Shown here in pieces: positions 10,855 through 21,333 of a stretch of 58,507 nt of DNA. The stretch lies in contig PKXY01000013.1 of assembly GCA_003132505.1 (NCBI GenBank), positions 22,212-80,718 on the forward strand. The letters run 5' to 3'. Within the stretch, counting starts at the first letter, position 1. Every line of letters begins with the position of its first letter. The notes under the pieces were generated by a model that made no database searches, was not told the DNA's origin, and saw only the letters and a list, made by a program, of their open reading frames with translations. The position numbers and the translations under genes were made by a program. This stretch comes from Solirubrobacterales bacterium (GTDB lineage Bacteria; Actinomycetota; Thermoleophilia; Solirubrobacterales; Solirubrobacteraceae).

Positions 10855-12288
10855 TCAGGTCGCGAGCGGGACGCGCAGGCGGACTATCGTTCCGCCGCCC
10901 GGTGCCGCGGCGGCGGTCACGCTGCCGGCGTGCCGTTCCACTACCTGACGGACGATGGCGAGACCGAGGCCGCTGCCCGGCAGCGAGCGCGACCGCGCGC
11001 CGCGGAAGAACCGATCGAAGATCAACGGCAGCTCGTCAGGGTCGATCCCCGGGCCGTGATCACGGATCGCGAGCTCGCCGTCGCTGAGTCGCACCTCGAT
11101 CGGCGCATCGGTGCCGGCGAACTTGACCGCGTTGTCGAGCAGGTTGTTGACCGCTCGGCCGAGGCGGGACGGCACGGCGCTCACGACCGTCTCCTCGAGC
11201 GCCACATCGAAGCGCGCCTGCGGTGAATGCAGCCGGGCCCGGTCGATCGACTCCCTCACGAGCAGGTCGAGGCGGACCTCCTCGAGTGGCTCCGCGATCT
11301 GCTCGTCGGCGCGCGCCAGTTCGATCAGGTCGCTGACGAGCTCTGAAAGCTCTTCGAGCTGTGTCACGACGTCGCTGATCAGTCTTCGGTGCGCCTCCGG
11401 CTCGAGATCCTCTGACTGCTGCAGGAATTCGATGTTCGTGCGAAGGCTGGTGACCGGCGTACGCAGTTCGTGCGAGGCGTCGGCGACCAGCTGACGCTGG
11501 GAGCGCGCCGATTCGTCAAGCGCTCGCATCGTCCCGTCAAGCGCGCGTAGCATCGCGTTGAAGCTCCGGGCGAGGCTGCCGAGCTCGTCGCGCCGCGTCT
11601 CATCGATCCGCGCCGCAAGATCGTTGGTCGCGGCGACGTGCTCGGCTGCCGCCGTCAACCGGCGCACGGGTGCGACGGTCGTCCGTGCCACGAACCAGCC
11701 GAGCAGAGCGGCCAGCGCGACACCGATCGCCGCGACTACCAACAGGACCACGCGCAGGTGCGCCAGCGTTGCGTCCTGCTCGCTCAGTGAGCGATCGATC
11801 ACGATCGCGACGCCCTGCGCGATCGCGCCCGCGAGAACCTCGTAGTCGGTGCCGTCCACGCGCGCCGTGTAGTTGAGCGTGCCCTTACCAACGCGTGCGA
11901 GCCGCTCGATCGCGCCGCTCGCGCGAACCTCCTGCGCACCGCTGATCCCGTAGGCCGGCGTCACCTTCCCGCCGGCGCTGACCAGCTCAACGATGCCCGG
12001 CTCGCCGATCCGGTTCAGACGCGGACCGAGCAGCAGCCTGAGCCGCTGGGACCGTGTGAGCTTCGGGGCCGTCGCATGCGATCTACGTGGTCCGCTCGGT
12101 GCAGGAAAAGGCCGCGCGAAGCGCCCCGCGACCCTGTCCTCATCGGATCGCAGGGAGATCGTCAGCGACTTCGCCACCGTCTGGTGGAGCTCCTGGCGCA
12201 CGATCACGTAGCTCGCCAGCGCCGCCAGCAGGACCGCTACCGTCACGGCGAGCGCGGCCGACAGCGTCACGCGGCGCTCGAAGCTCAT
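10855..12288 (-). CDS. Sensor histidine kinase (HAMP, HisKA, HATPase)
   Basis: 477 residues, paired with the response regulator just upstream by a 4-bp overlap (ATGA). The N-terminal helix ([20 protein letters not shown]) is followed by an extracellular domain of about 140 residues, then a second helix ([19 protein letters not shown]) and HAMP. The phosphoacceptor is in [15 protein letters not shown]. The ATP site shows N box [10 protein letters not shown]1 DHGPGID, F box FDRFFRG and G2 GSGLGLAIV. The layout resembles MprB-type envelope-stress kinases. The signal is unknown. Confidence 0.93.
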   Translation of the reverse strand: MSFERRVTLSAALAVTVAVLLAALASYVIVRQELHQTVAKSLTISLRSDEDRVAGRFARPFPAPSGPRRSHATAPKLTRSQRLRLLLGPRLNRIGEPGIVELVSAGGKVTPAYGISGAQEVRASGAIERLARVGKGTLNYTARVDGTDYEVLAGAIAQGVAIVIDRSLSEQDATLAHLRVVLLVVAAIGVALAALLGWFVARTTVAPVRRLTAAAEHVAATNDLAARIDETRRDELGSLARSFNAMLRALDGTMRALDESARSQRQLVADASHELRTPVTSLRTNIEFLQQSEDLEPEAHRRLISDVVTQLEELSELVSDLIELARADEQIAEPLEEVRLDLLVRESIDRARLHSPQARFDVALEETVVSAVPSRLGRAVNNLLDNAVKFAGTDAPIEVRLSDGELAIRDHGPGIDPDELPLIFDRFFRGARSRSLPGSGLGLAIVRQVVERHAGSVTAAAAPGGGTIVRLRVPLAT

Positions 12289-12971
12289 GGCGCACGAAGG
12301 ACGTAGCCGACGCCGCGAACCGTGTGCAGGACGCGTGGCTCGCCGCCCTCCTCGGTCTTGCGGCGCAGGTAGCCCATATAGACGCCGAGCGTGTTCGACG
12401 CGGCGCCGAAGTCGTAGCCCCAGACGTGCTCGAAGATCGCGGAGCGGCTCAGCACCTGGCGCGGGTGGCGCATGAACAGCTCCAGCAGCGAGAACTCGGT
12501 CCGCGTCAGCTCGAGCCGGCGCTCGCCTCGGTGGACCTCGTGCGCCAGGCCGTCGAGCGTGATGTCCGTGAAGCTCAGGGCGCGCTCGCCGCCTTCCTCG
12601 TCGCGGCGTCGCAACAAGGCACGGACCCGGGCGAGCAGCTCGCGCAGCGCGAACGGTTTGACGAGATAGTCGTCGGCGCCGGCGTCGAGACCCGCGACCC
12701 GGTCGTCGATCGCATCACGCGCCGTCAGCATCAGTACCGGGCTGCGGTCGCCGCTGGCGCGCAGGCGCCTACACACCTCGAGACCCGACACGCCAGGCAT
12801 CGTGACGTCGAGGACAACGGCGTCGAAACGCTCCTCGGCCAGCGCGTCCAGTGCCGCCAAACCGTCGCTGGCAAGCTCGACGGCATAGCGCTCGAGCGTG
12901 AAGGCTCGCGAGAGCGCTTGCTGCACAGCCGGCTCGTCATCGACGATCAGGATCCGCGGTCGGTCGCTCAT
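12285..12971 (-). CDS. OmpR-family response regulator
   Basis: 228 residues. The receiver domain has the acidic pair in IVDDEP, the phosphorylated Asp in VVLDVTMPG, the conserved Thr in LMLTARD and the Lys in [10 protein letters not shown]. The C-terminal winged helix is clear ([15 protein letters not shown] and ending [11 protein letters not shown]). It is the first gene of a two-gene operon with the kinase that follows. It probably acts as a DNA-binding regulator of envelope-stress genes, by analogy to MprA. No obvious operator is visible upstream. Confidence 0.95.
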   Translation of the reverse strand: MSDRPRILIVDDEPAVQQALSRAFTLERYAVELASDGLAALDALAEERFDAVVLDVTMPGVSGLEVCRRLRASGDRSPVLMLTARDAIDDRVAGLDAGADDYLVKPFALRELLARVRALLRRRDEEGGERALSFTDITLDGLAHEVHRGERRLELTRTEFSLLELFMRHPRQVLSRSAIFEHVWGYDFGAASNTLGVYMGYLRRKTEEGGEPRVLHTVRGVGYVLRAP

Positions 12972-13042
12972 CGCCTCGATATCGCCTCTGCCGGTCTGTG
13001 TGCCCGCGCGCTCGGACAGCCCGGCCCGCGCGGCAAATGGGC

Positions 13043-13068
13043 GGGTCCGGCCGGGGGTTGCCGGACCC
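13043..13068 (-). terminator. 9-bp GC hairpin after the 15.7-13.2 kb operon
   Basis: GGGTCCGGC and GCCGGACCC form a perfect 9-bp stem with an 8-nt loop. It lies about 80 bp beyond the stop of the minus-strand operon that ends at 13150 and upstream of the response regulator. Only a short T stretch follows on the minus strand. Confidence 0.4.
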
Positions 13069-13149
13069 AGCCCCGAGTGTTGCTTGCGTCGCTAAGCATC
13101 CGATAAGAACCGTTGCAGACGCTGCTAAAAAGCGGGGTCGCGCCGCGCC

Positions 13150-15081
13150 TCATTGCTGCGAGCTGGCCGGAGCGCCCCAGAGGTAGCCGAGCACGCAGAC
13201 AAGCATGAAGCAGCCGACGAGCAACAGTCGCGGGCCGCTGTCGTTGGCGAGCGAGCCGAGCAGCGAACCGGCGAGCCCGCCGCCGAGACATGCTCCCCAA
13301 GCGTTCGCGGGGCCTGCCGGCGCGAGGACGCGCCGACGATGGCGGACCGCCAAGGCGGCCCCGGCGAGGCAGACCAGGACCGCGATCAGCACAGCACCGG
13401 TGAACAGCGCGGCCCAGGCTTCGTCCAGCCGCCGGCCGAGCGTTGCGAGGAGCGCCGGGAAGGAGTGCGCGTGCAGGACCTCGCGCGTGAAGTGCGCCCC
13501 GCCGCCGCCCGCGAGGTCGAGCAGGGCGAGGACCCCGAGCGCGAGGATCAGCGCGACACCACCGAGGGAGAGCCGCCGCCAGCTGATCCCGCCGGGCGCC
13601 AGCAGCAGCGTCGCGACGACCGTCCCGCCACCGATCGTGAAGACGGCACCGACATTCGCGCCGAGCCTGCCCCACGCGACAATCAGCGTCAGCAGCCCGC
13701 CGGCGAATGCGAACAGCGCGATCTCGCGCCGCGCGAGCGGCCTCTGGGGCAGCCCTGCGGCAAGGCCGGCGAACAACACGACCGGCAGGACGGCGGCAAG
13801 CTCGTTTCCGACGCCGAAGAAGCGCGAGCCGGCGATCGGGTTCGGGCCGAGCAGCGACAGCTCGATCAGCGACGAGCCGCGCGCGAGGTCGACCGTGCAG
13901 AGGACGATTGTCACGAACGCCGGGACAACGGCCGCTCGCGGCCAGGGCAGTAGGCGGTCGCTTGCAGCCGCGAGCAGCAGCGCTCCGCCGACGACAACGG
14001 CGATCTCGGCTGCGGTGCTCGGCTCGAGGAGTGCTCCGACCAACGCCGTGCTGGGAGCCCACAGCGCGGCCAGGCCGCCGAGGCGGAGGCTCGTGCGCCA
14101 ATCGCGCCGCGCGAGCGGCGCTGCCGCTATCAATGCGGCCCAGGCCATCAGAAATGCGAGCAGCACGCTCGTACGTCTCCCTGCGATCACGCGCAGCCGT
14201 CGCGCGAGCGACCCGAGCCACGCGACGCTGCGCGGTGCGCCGGCGCTGATTGGCTGACCGGTGAGCTCGAACGGGCCGCTGCGGCCCAGCCATCGGAGGA
14301 TCGTCGGCGCGAGATCCGAGGCGCTGACCAGTCCGTCGGTGCGCGTGGTCGGCGTCGTCAGGGCGCCAGGCGTGTCGGCCAGCCCGGCGGAGCCAAGCGC
14401 GAGCAGGAGTGGCTCACGCTCGCTGGCCGCAGCGGTTCTTGGCGGGCGCTCGAGCACCAGGACGAGCTCGGCGCGACGGCGCTCTGCGAGCAGGGCGCCG
14501 AGGTCGCGGCGAGCGATCTCATCAGCGGCGAGGTCCACGACCACGAGGCCGTGGCGCGCGAGGAGCCGCCCGACGCGAGCGACCAGCGATCCGCTCGACC
14601 CGAGCGACACCGCGGCCACCCGCCCTTTGCGTCCGGCGGCGAGCAACGCGTCGACCCCCGCCGCTCCGCCAGCTCGCGCGTAGGCGGCGCCGCCCGGCAC
14701 GCTCGAGGCCAGCAGGCCCGGCTCGATGCTCGCATTGGCGCTCCGCGCGCGAGCGACGATCGCTCCCCAGTCGCGCACCGTTCCGTCGTCCGCGACGCTG
14801 AACGGCGGCGGCGCCTCGGGCGAGTAGTCGACGCGCGGCACGCGCGCGCCCTGGGTGATGTCGAGCAGCGTCTGCTGCTCGTTGTAGTGACCGATGCTCG
14901 CTGTCATCAGCGCGAGCGAGTCGAGCTGCGGATAGCCGCTAAAACGCTCGAGCGAGCTGCTCGGCGTCCGGCCCGGGATCAGTACCAGCAGCACCCGACG
15001 CGGAGCGCTGGCTGCGGCCGGCACGGCGGCGATGGCGAGCGCAACCGTGGCGAGCGCGACCGCGCGCGCCATTCGGCTCAC
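13150..15081 (-). CDS. Exported-domain polytopic membrane protein, alkaline-phosphatase-like
   Basis: 643 residues. A signal peptide (ALATVALAIAAVPAAASA) precedes an extracellular domain of about 280 residues containing SDLAPTILRWLG, a segment typical of the alkaline phosphatase/phosphodiesterase superfamily. The N-terminal metal-ligand pattern is weak, so activity is doubtful. About ten transmembrane helices follow. They carry the block PNPIAGSRFFGVGNELA and GANVGAVFTIGGG, which I recognise as conserved in uncharacterised Gram-positive membrane proteins. It overlaps the upstream lipoprotein gene by 4 bp. A role in the cell envelope is inferred from this architecture. Confidence 0.75.
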   Translation of the reverse strand: MSRMARAVALATVALAIAAVPAAASAPRRVLLVLIPGRTPSSSLERFSGYPQLDSLALMTASIGHYNEQQTLLDITQGARVPRVDYSPEAPPPFSVADDGTVRDWGAIVARARSANASIEPGLLASSVPGGAAYARAGGAAGVDALLAAGRKGRVAAVSLGSSGSLVARVGRLLARHGLVVVDLAADEIARRDLGALLAERRRAELVLVLERPPRTAAASEREPLLLALGSAGLADTPGALTTPTTRTDGLVSASDLAPTILRWLGRSGPFELTGQPISAGAPRSVAWLGSLARRLRVIAGRRTSVLLAFLMAWAALIAAAPLARRDWRTSLRLGGLAALWAPSTALVGALLEPSTAAEIAVVVGGALLLAAASDRLLPWPRAAVVPAFVTIVLCTVDLARGSSLIELSLLGPNPIAGSRFFGVGNELAAVLPVVLFAGLAAGLPQRPLARREIALFAFAGGLLTLIVAWGRLGANVGAVFTIGGGTVVATLLLAPGGISWRRLSLGGVALILALGVLALLDLAGGGGAHFTREVLHAHSFPALLATLGRRLDEAWAALFTGAVLIAVLVCLAGAALAVRHRRRVLAPAGPANAWGACLGGGLAGSLLGSLANDSGPRLLLVGCFMLVCVLGYLWGAPASSQQ

Positions 15082-15713
15082 TGAGACTGGTTCACGCTCG
15101 GCTGCAGATCTCCGGGCGGATTGCTCGTGCCGCTATCGGGGCGCTTCTTCTCGGCCGCGAGCTGCTTGAGCGACACGCCTGGCCTGAACTCCGGCGGCGG
15201 GAAGGCCGGCCACGCCGCGCTTGGCTTGCGGTTGAAGGTCGTCAGCTGCTTAACGCCGGCCATTGTCAGCTTCGGCGTGGCGCCGATGACGTCAACCGCC
15301 ATGGCGTCGGTGTAGACCTCGACCTCGTCGCCGTGGTTGAAGATCACGGCAGGTACCCCATGGACACGCAGCTTGCGCTGCGGGCCGAGCGAGATGTTCG
15401 AGTGCGGGATGTACCAGACGGTCGTCACCTTCAGCGGCAGTGTGCAACCACCGAGCTTCAGGACGCTCTTGTGCACGCAGTTGCCGTAGAACATCGTGAC
15501 GCCGATCTGCACGTTGTAGTCGCCGAGTCCGTCCGCCTCGGTGAGCGGGATCCCGTCGACGCTCCTGCCCGCCCAGTAGAGCGTGAACAGGTCGAAGGAG
15601 TGCGCGTAGGCGAGCTGCTTGGCCGAGATCGGTGGCGCTGGGCCGGTCGCGCAACCAGCCACGACTCCGGCCGTGGCAGCTGCTGCGACGACCCTCGCGA
15701 GGCGTCGTCTCAT
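15078..15713 (-). CDS. Lipoprotein, unknown function
   Basis: 211 residues. The N-terminus has Arg residues, a hydrophobic stretch and the lipobox VVAGC, so the mature protein should be lipid-anchored outside the membrane. The body is beta-rich (YNVQIGVTMFYGNC and LPLKVTTVWYIPH) with a pair of Cys that may form a disulfide. The C-terminus is polar and disordered-looking. It is the first gene of an operon with the polytopic membrane protein (4-bp overlap). I do not recognise a family. Confidence 0.75.
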   Translation of the reverse strand: MRRRLARVVAAAATAGVVAGCATGPAPPISAKQLAYAHSFDLFTLYWAGRSVDGIPLTEADGLGDYNVQIGVTMFYGNCVHKSVLKLGGCTLPLKVTTVWYIPHSNISLGPQRKLRVHGVPAVIFNHGDEVEVYTDAMAVDVIGATPKLTMAGVKQLTTFNRKPSAAWPAFPPPEFRPGVSLKQLAAEKKRPDSGTSNPPGDLQPSVNQSQ

Positions 15714-15765
15714 CAGTCAATTATTGCCGCACGCGCGAGGGCTTCGCGCGGAGGGGCTGCGCGCC

Positions 15766-16041
15766 TCAGGCGGCGATACGGCGTTCGGGCGGCGTCGTCG
15801 CGTCGCTGCCACTCGCCAAGGCGCGCGCCCGAGCACGCCGTGCCGCGGCGTGCTCGGTCGCCATCCGCACAAGTCCGACGACCGTCAGCGCCAGGCATCC
15901 GATGAGCGCCAATGCGAACGGAACGAGCAGTACTCCTGCGACCATCCCGATCGTCGTGTGCCCGGTGCTCGAAGCCCAATCCCAGGCACCCCAGCAGAGC
16001 ACCGTCAATAACGCTGTAACCCCCACAGCTCGGAGCGGCAT
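15766..16041 (-). CDS. Small two-helix membrane protein
   Basis: About 91 residues from the ATG at 16041. A longer frame to 16137 exists, but its N-terminus looks non-coding and approaches the tRNA promoter. Two transmembrane segments are visible (VGVTALLTVLCWGAWDWA and GMVAGVLLVPFALALIGCLALTVVGLV), followed by a basic Ala/Arg-rich cytoplasmic tail. No motif or family is recognised. It lies 52 bp upstream of the lipoprotein gene on the same strand. Confidence 0.55.
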   Translation of the reverse strand: MPLRAVGVTALLTVLCWGAWDWASSTGHTTIGMVAGVLLVPFALALIGCLALTVVGLVRMATEHAAARRARARALASGSDATTPPERRIAA

Positions 16042-16124
16042 CGCCGAAAGATCGTACCGCGCCTGGGCGACATAACGTGTGGCGCGAGGGTGCTGAACGC
16101 CGGACGGTCGCGCGCACTGGCGGC

Positions 16125-16130
16125 TATCCT
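16125..16130 (+). promoter_or_regulatory. -10 box TATCCT for the tRNA pair
   Basis: TATCCT lies 14 nt before tRNA-Gly, a normal distance for a tRNA primary transcript. No clear -35 box is visible. Confidence 0.4.
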
Positions 16131-16144
16131 GTTGCAAGCGGCTT

Positions 16145-16215
16145 GCGGGCGAAGTGTTGTGGTTGCACAGAAGCCTTCCAAGCTTCTAGGGCGGGTTCGA
16201 TTCCCGTCGCCCGCT
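16145..16215 (+). tRNA. tRNA-Gly (anticodon TCC)
   Basis: The acceptor arms GCGGGCG and CGCCCGC pair perfectly. The anticodon stem GAAGC/GCTTC holds the loop CTTCCAA, giving anticodon TCC (GGA/GGG codons). The T arm is GCGGG-TTCGATT-CCCGT. CCA is not encoded. It lies 11 bp before tRNA-Pro. Confidence 0.93.
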
Positions 16216-16226
16216 TGAACGCACCA

Positions 16227-16300
16227 CGGGGAGTGGCGCAGTCTGGTAGCGCACCCGGCTGGGGGCCGGGCGGTCGCAGGTTCAAATCCTGTCTCCCCGA
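16227..16300 (+). tRNA. tRNA-Pro (anticodon GGG)
   Basis: The acceptor arms CGGGGAG and CTCCCCG pair perfectly. The anticodon stem CCCGG/CCGGG holds the loop CTGGGGG, giving anticodon GGG (CCC codons). The T arm contains GTTCAAATC. CCA is not encoded. The accessory, partly decayed region starts right after it. Confidence 0.94.
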
Positions 16301-16314
16301 CTACGAGGCAGTGC

Positions 16315-16350
16315 GCGCAGGGAAGCGCAGGACATGCACAATCCCTGCGC
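16315..16350 (+). other. Hairpin downstream of the tRNA pair
   Basis: GCGCAGGGA and TCCCTGCGC form a 9-bp perfect dyad with an 18-nt loop, 15 bp after tRNA-Pro. It may act in termination or 3' processing; there is no T-tract. Confidence 0.35.
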
Positions 16351-16425
16351 CCAGCAGCAGCGCGGGAGCGAGCCGCTGATCGGAGTCGACGCCCGCTTTG
16401 CCGCGAGAGGAAGCGTGCTGATTGC

Positions 16426-16610
16426 TTAGTTGTGATGGGCGTGCGTACCGACGCTCTGATTCGGCCTGGCCACAGCTCGACCGATCTCTGGGAGCCAGCA
16501 TTCGTGCCGACTCATTGGCGGCGCCCGAGAGCCCAGGGTATCGCCGCCTGAGGCGAGCCGGCGGGTGATGACCGATCCGATCCCCCAGTGCCGATGATAG
16601 CGATGGTCAT
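16426..16610 (-). pseudogene. Remnant of an F420/NADP-dependent reductase-like protein
   Basis: A good ribosome binding site (GAGGAGG) precedes ATG at 16610. The start reads MTIAIIGTG, the Rossmann motif of NADPH:F420 reductases. After nine codons the frame is lost in a G run. The next frame reads GIGSVITRRLASGGDT, a third reads LSGAANESARMLA, and a further shift gives EIGRAVAR. Put together, this matches about the first 55 residues of the family. The remainder (about 150 residues) is missing. The gene is therefore both frameshifted and truncated. The match is by eye and the number of shifts is my reading. Confidence 0.6.
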
Positions 16611-16782
16611 GACCGAAACCTCCTCAGCGTCACGGTACTAACGACGGCGACCCGGAGCATCGCCGGCCCGAGCGGTCTTGCAGCGGCTAGCTGAGAGCGC
16701 GGGAACGGCGCGTGGGAGGGATCTCAGTGTCCGGGGGACCGTCCGCCGTCGACGTGGCGGATCTCGCTGCTGAACTCGGCAT

Positions 16783-17250
16783 TCACTCGGGCTCCCCGCC
16801 GGCCGTACTCGACGGCCAGTCAGCGGGCGACCAGTCGCCCTCCGGGTCCGTGGTTTGCCCTACTTCGATCAGATGACCGTCCGGATCGCGGATGTAGCAG
16901 CGGATCTCGTACTGGTGATGTTTCGGGGGGGTCAGAAAGTCAGCGCCCCTGGCACTCCATTCCGCGTACACGGCCTCGATATCCCTCACGCGAATGTTGA
17001 GGAAGCTGCTGACCCGGTCAGGATCGCGTGGCGTCTCCAGGGTGACCGCAGGCTTGTCGTCAGTCGGTCCACCGCCGACATTGATGATGACCCAGCTGTT
17101 GGACAGTGCGACGTAGGTCAGCGGGCCGGAGGAGAAGACCACCGTGCCGCCAAGTACTTCGGTGTAGAAGTGCCGAGAGCGCTCGACATCGTCCGAGACG
17201 ATGAAGTGGGTCAGCACGATTCCCTCTGCCGGCGGTCTGAGTTCGGCCAT
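16783..17250 (-). CDS. VOC-family (glyoxalase/dioxygenase fold) protein
   Basis: 155 residues from the ATG at 17250, chosen because GGAGGTGGCAG precedes it; a longer frame to 17373 has no such support. The paired beta-alpha-beta-beta-beta modules are visible. The first begins LTHFIVSDDVERSRHFYTEVLGG and the second covers LNIRVRDIEAVYAEW up to RDPDGHLIEVGQ, with His and Glu at the usual metal-ligand positions. The substrate is unknown; glyoxalase, fosfomycin-resistance and dioxygenase proteins share this fold. It stands alone in the accessory region. Confidence 0.85.
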   Translation of the reverse strand: MAELRPPAEGIVLTHFIVSDDVERSRHFYTEVLGGTVVFSSGPLTYVALSNSWVIINVGGGPTDDKPAVTLETPRDPDRVSSFLNIRVRDIEAVYAEWSARGADFLTPPKHHQYEIRCYIRDPDGHLIEVGQTTDPEGDWSPADWPSSTAGGEPE

Positions 17251-17631
17251 CTGCCACCTCCACTGGTTGGGACTCGTACCCCGCTTACGGACGGGGTCTA
17301 CCGACGATACCGCGATGATCGGTGATTCCATCTCGTTCCACGGCACAGCTATAGGCCACCACGTGTGATCCAACGGCCCGCCCTCATTGATTGGATCGGC
17401 TCACACGAGCTTCTCGTCCTACCGCGGGTCGTAGTGGCCTCCCTCGAGGAGGACCCGAGCGCCCCCGGCCTCCGCGAGGCCTGGGAGGCTGGCGATCGGT
17501 CAGCGTTCTTCCACGACCAGGATCTCGACCGCGCTTTTAGGTCGGCGTAGCCAGGAGCGCTGGGACCAACGGTTCCGCGCGACGAGGGCGTTTACTCGGT
17601 CAGCTTGCCGGCGGCGGTGCCGCGCCGACCG
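17251..17631. other. 381-bp stretch without a convincing gene
   Basis: A 61-codon frame at 17365-17550 (plus, GTG) encodes an acidic stretch with WIGSHELLVLPRVVVASLEED. It has no ribosome binding site or recognisable domain and could be a gene fragment. Nothing else is visible. Confidence 0.3.
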
Positions 17632-18981
<1,350 letters not shown>

Positions 18982-19147
18982 TCACCAGCCTGTTCGCGCA
19001 CCATGTGCGACCCCTTTTCGGCGAAGCAGCGGGCTTCGCATGTTGGCTTCACATTGTCGCTTTGCGCGAAGACGAGGCAGCCATCTCGTCGCCGGTCGTG
19101 ATCGGCCGGTTCAGACGGCGCCGCGTGCCGCGCCGATGTCCGTTGGC

Positions 19148-19453
19148 TCAGTGCGAGTGCGAGTGGATGTCCATGACTGAGTCGAACCATTCGATCCGAG
19201 CTGCGTCGGGCGCACCGACCGCGGCCAACGCCGGGCCGAGTTTGGAGCTCAGGAACTCGCCCTGGGCGGCCTGCGACTCCCAAACCTCGACAACAATCAG
19301 CTTGTCGCCCTTTTCGCCGGACACGTGACTCGACATGCCCGCCGGCCAGGCTGCCGAGTCCGGCACGCCGTTCCATCCCAGTTCCTTGTTCACCTTGTTG
19401 TAGAGCTCGACCGCATTCGGCGCAGCAAACTCGATAACTACGACCTCGGCCAT
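19148..19453 (-). CDS. Dimeric alpha-beta barrel (ABM-like) small protein
   Basis: 101 residues from the ATG at 19453, preceded by GGGGAG. The pattern is beta (AEVVVIEFAA), helix (AVELYNKVNKELG), beta (KLIVVEVWESQAAQGEFL), helix (KLGPALAAVGA), and a C-terminal strand with SVMDIHSHSH. The phrase VWESQAAQGEFL is characteristic of antibiotic-biosynthesis-monooxygenase-like folds. The His-rich tail (HSHSH) might bind a metal. A gene for a protein of similar size and fold lies 221 bp away in the opposite direction. Confidence 0.75.
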   Translation of the reverse strand: MAEVVVIEFAAPNAVELYNKVNKELGWNGVPDSAAWPAGMSSHVSGEKGDKLIVVEVWESQAAQGEFLSSKLGPALAAVGAPDAARIEWFDSVMDIHSHSH

Positions 19454-19674
19454 GTTGTCTCCCCTGTGAACTGCCGGATAGAGCGCTAAACGTAACGTGA
19501 AACCGCGACCCGCAACAGCGCGCGGCTGCAAAACGGGAAACCGACAACCAGGGACAACCGGCAGGGCGCAGCTCCATTGCGCGATTAGGGAGCGCCAGCT
19601 CCGTGTCCGGCCGGAGCATGCTGTCTGCGACGTGCGAGAGTGCAGGCTTGCGACACAACCACGAGGGGGAAGCA

Positions 19675-19953
19675 ATGGCAGTAGGAATCCGTTTGAAGTT
19701 CGAAGGCCTGGATGCCGCAACGTTCGACAAGGCCAACGCGCTGGTCGATGCGCCCAACAACCCGCCTGACGGGTGCATCTTTCACTCCTCGGGACCGATC
19801 GAGGGTGGCTATGGCGTGATCGACTTCTGGGAGTCGCGTGAGCACTTCGACCGCTTCGCGCAGGAGAAGATTGGACCGATCATGGGCCAGCTCGGTATCG
19901 AGGGAAGGCCTGATGTCAAGGAGTTCCCGGTTCACGAGTACTTCAAGCCGTGA
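19675..19953 (+). CDS. Dimeric alpha-beta barrel (ABM-like) small protein
   Basis: 92 residues from the ATG at 19675, which follows GAGGGGGAAGC; the longer frame upstream is unlikely. It has beta (VGIRLKFEGL), helix (ATFDKANALVDA), beta (GYGVIDFWESREHFDRFA), helix (KIGPIMGQLGI) and a final strand. The FWES..HFDRF segment parallels VWES..QGEFL in the divergent gene at 19148, and the two probably share a fold. The function is unknown; such proteins are often small enzymes or stress-linked proteins. Confidence 0.75.
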   Translation: MAVGIRLKFEGLDAATFDKANALVDAPNNPPDGCIFHSSGPIEGGYGVIDFWESREHFDRFAQEKIGPIMGQLGIEGRPDVKEFPVHEYFKP

Positions 19954-20148
19954 GCCGCGGCGCCGGCGGGCGCGACCCCCGCATCGCGCTCGCCGACCGC
20001 CCATCGACGCTACGCCTGGCCCGTGACCATCGGTACCGGGAGCGGTCGTGCGCGCTGCCGCCGTGCCCGAGACGCCCCTCCGGCGGAAAGCGAGCGCCTA
20101 ATCAAGAGGCGGGCGCGTTGCTCCTCGGCGCGAAACGGGGCTGCGTGA

Positions 20149-20873
20149 CTAGTCGGGGATTCGTAGGTGCAGCATCGTGGTCGTGTCGGTGAATCCGGCG
20201 CGCTGGTAGACGCGCGCGGTCTCGTCGTCGCCTGGGGTCAGGATCGCGAGTGTCGCGCCTGCCTCGAACGCGCCGCGGACCGCGGCGGCGGTCAGTGCGC
20301 CACCGATTCCCTTGCGGCGCATCGTCTCGATGACGCCAACACCGGCGATCTCTGTGATGCCGTCGATGATCGTGGTCCAGCTCGCGCCGCCAACGACCTG
20401 TCCATCAATGAGTGCCGCAACGCCGCGGCCTGGCCACGCGGCAATGTCGGCGTCGCTTGGAGGCCCGTCGCCGAATGCCGTGTTGGTCGCGCTCAGCGTG
20501 TCGGCGACGAGTGGCGAGCGGAGACCGACCTCGACCAGCTCCAAGCTGGCCGGGGCCTCCAACGGGTTGAGCGCCGTGCAGTTCATTAGCCGCAGTCGAC
20601 CTTCACGGGTAAAGCCGGACGGCGCGAGCGCTTGCTCTACCGACGGGAAGCAGGTTCGATGTATTCGAGTCGCGGCACGAGGCCGCGCTCGCGGGCGGCG
20701 GCAACGAGCGCAGCGCCGTCGTCGATCGCTGCCCCATCCCCAGGAATCGCGTAGTTCGCGAACGGGTGTTCACTGTGGGGATGCACGTAGAGCACGAACG
20801 CGCCTGCTGCAACCGGCTCGCGCGTGCGCTCAACAACGGCGCGTAGGTAGCGCTGAATGCGATGGTTCATCAC
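20149..20873 (-). pseudogene. GNAT acetyltransferase split by a frameshift
   Basis: The N-terminal part (GTG at 20873 or ATG at 20870, after AGAGAGG) reads MNHRIQRYLRAVVERT and continues to RLEYIEPAS, then hits a stop at 20637. In another frame, PSVEQALAPSGFTREGRLRLMNC follows directly and leads into an intact GNAT C-terminal domain with the acetyl-CoA loop region (IETMRRKGIGGALTAAAV). A single missing base near 20648 (TTT read as TT would restore AFPSVEQ) joins them to a normal-length protein of about 241 residues. The break is either a real mutation or a sequence error. Confidence 0.75.
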
Positions 20874-21333
20874 GAAGCCTCTCTGAACTAGAAGGACACG
20901 ACACAGATGAGCGGCGCGCGAGGCGCCGCGGCAACGGCTAGGAGCCGGCTATCTGAGAAGGCGTGCCAGTCATAGGCTTCGCGCAAAAGCCTACCGCGAC
21001 CCGCCGTTGTTGGGGCCGCTTCGTCGGAAAGCGAGCGCGGACCCGACAGTCCCGGGCGCGGCCCCTCGCGCGAAAGGCGATAACGCGCCGTTCTCGGCGT
21101 TACCCCTCGTGGGCGAAACCGTTCAAGCGGCACACGAGGCGTGTAAGTGAGGTACGCAGGTCGTCGTCCCGTAGTTCCGCGACGACGGAGGAAAGGTAGC
21201 CGAGCGTGCGGCTCCGGCCCGCAGCCGCTTCCGGTTGCCACGGAGCGGGATAGTCGGATAAGCCGGCCTCCTGAGCATGGTGGTTATCCGTCATGATCGG
21301 GCCTTGCCTGGGCGTCCACGAGAGGAGCAGCGG
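20874..21333. other. 460-bp spacer, possible small ORF on the minus strand
   Basis: A 64-codon minus-strand frame at 21100-21294 (MTDNHHAQEAGLSDY..., with a possible helix SSVVAELRDDDLRTSLTRLV) could be a small protein. It lacks a clear ribosome binding site and has no recognised family. Otherwise nothing is visible. Confidence 0.3.

Noticed and set aside
12087-13106. Long plus-strand frame opposite the two-component genes
   Set aside because: It is an antisense shadow caused by high GC; the minus-strand proteins have clear domains.
17365-17550. 61-codon frame on the plus strand
   Set aside because: No ribosome binding site, TANNNT box or domain; it may be a gene fragment or chance.
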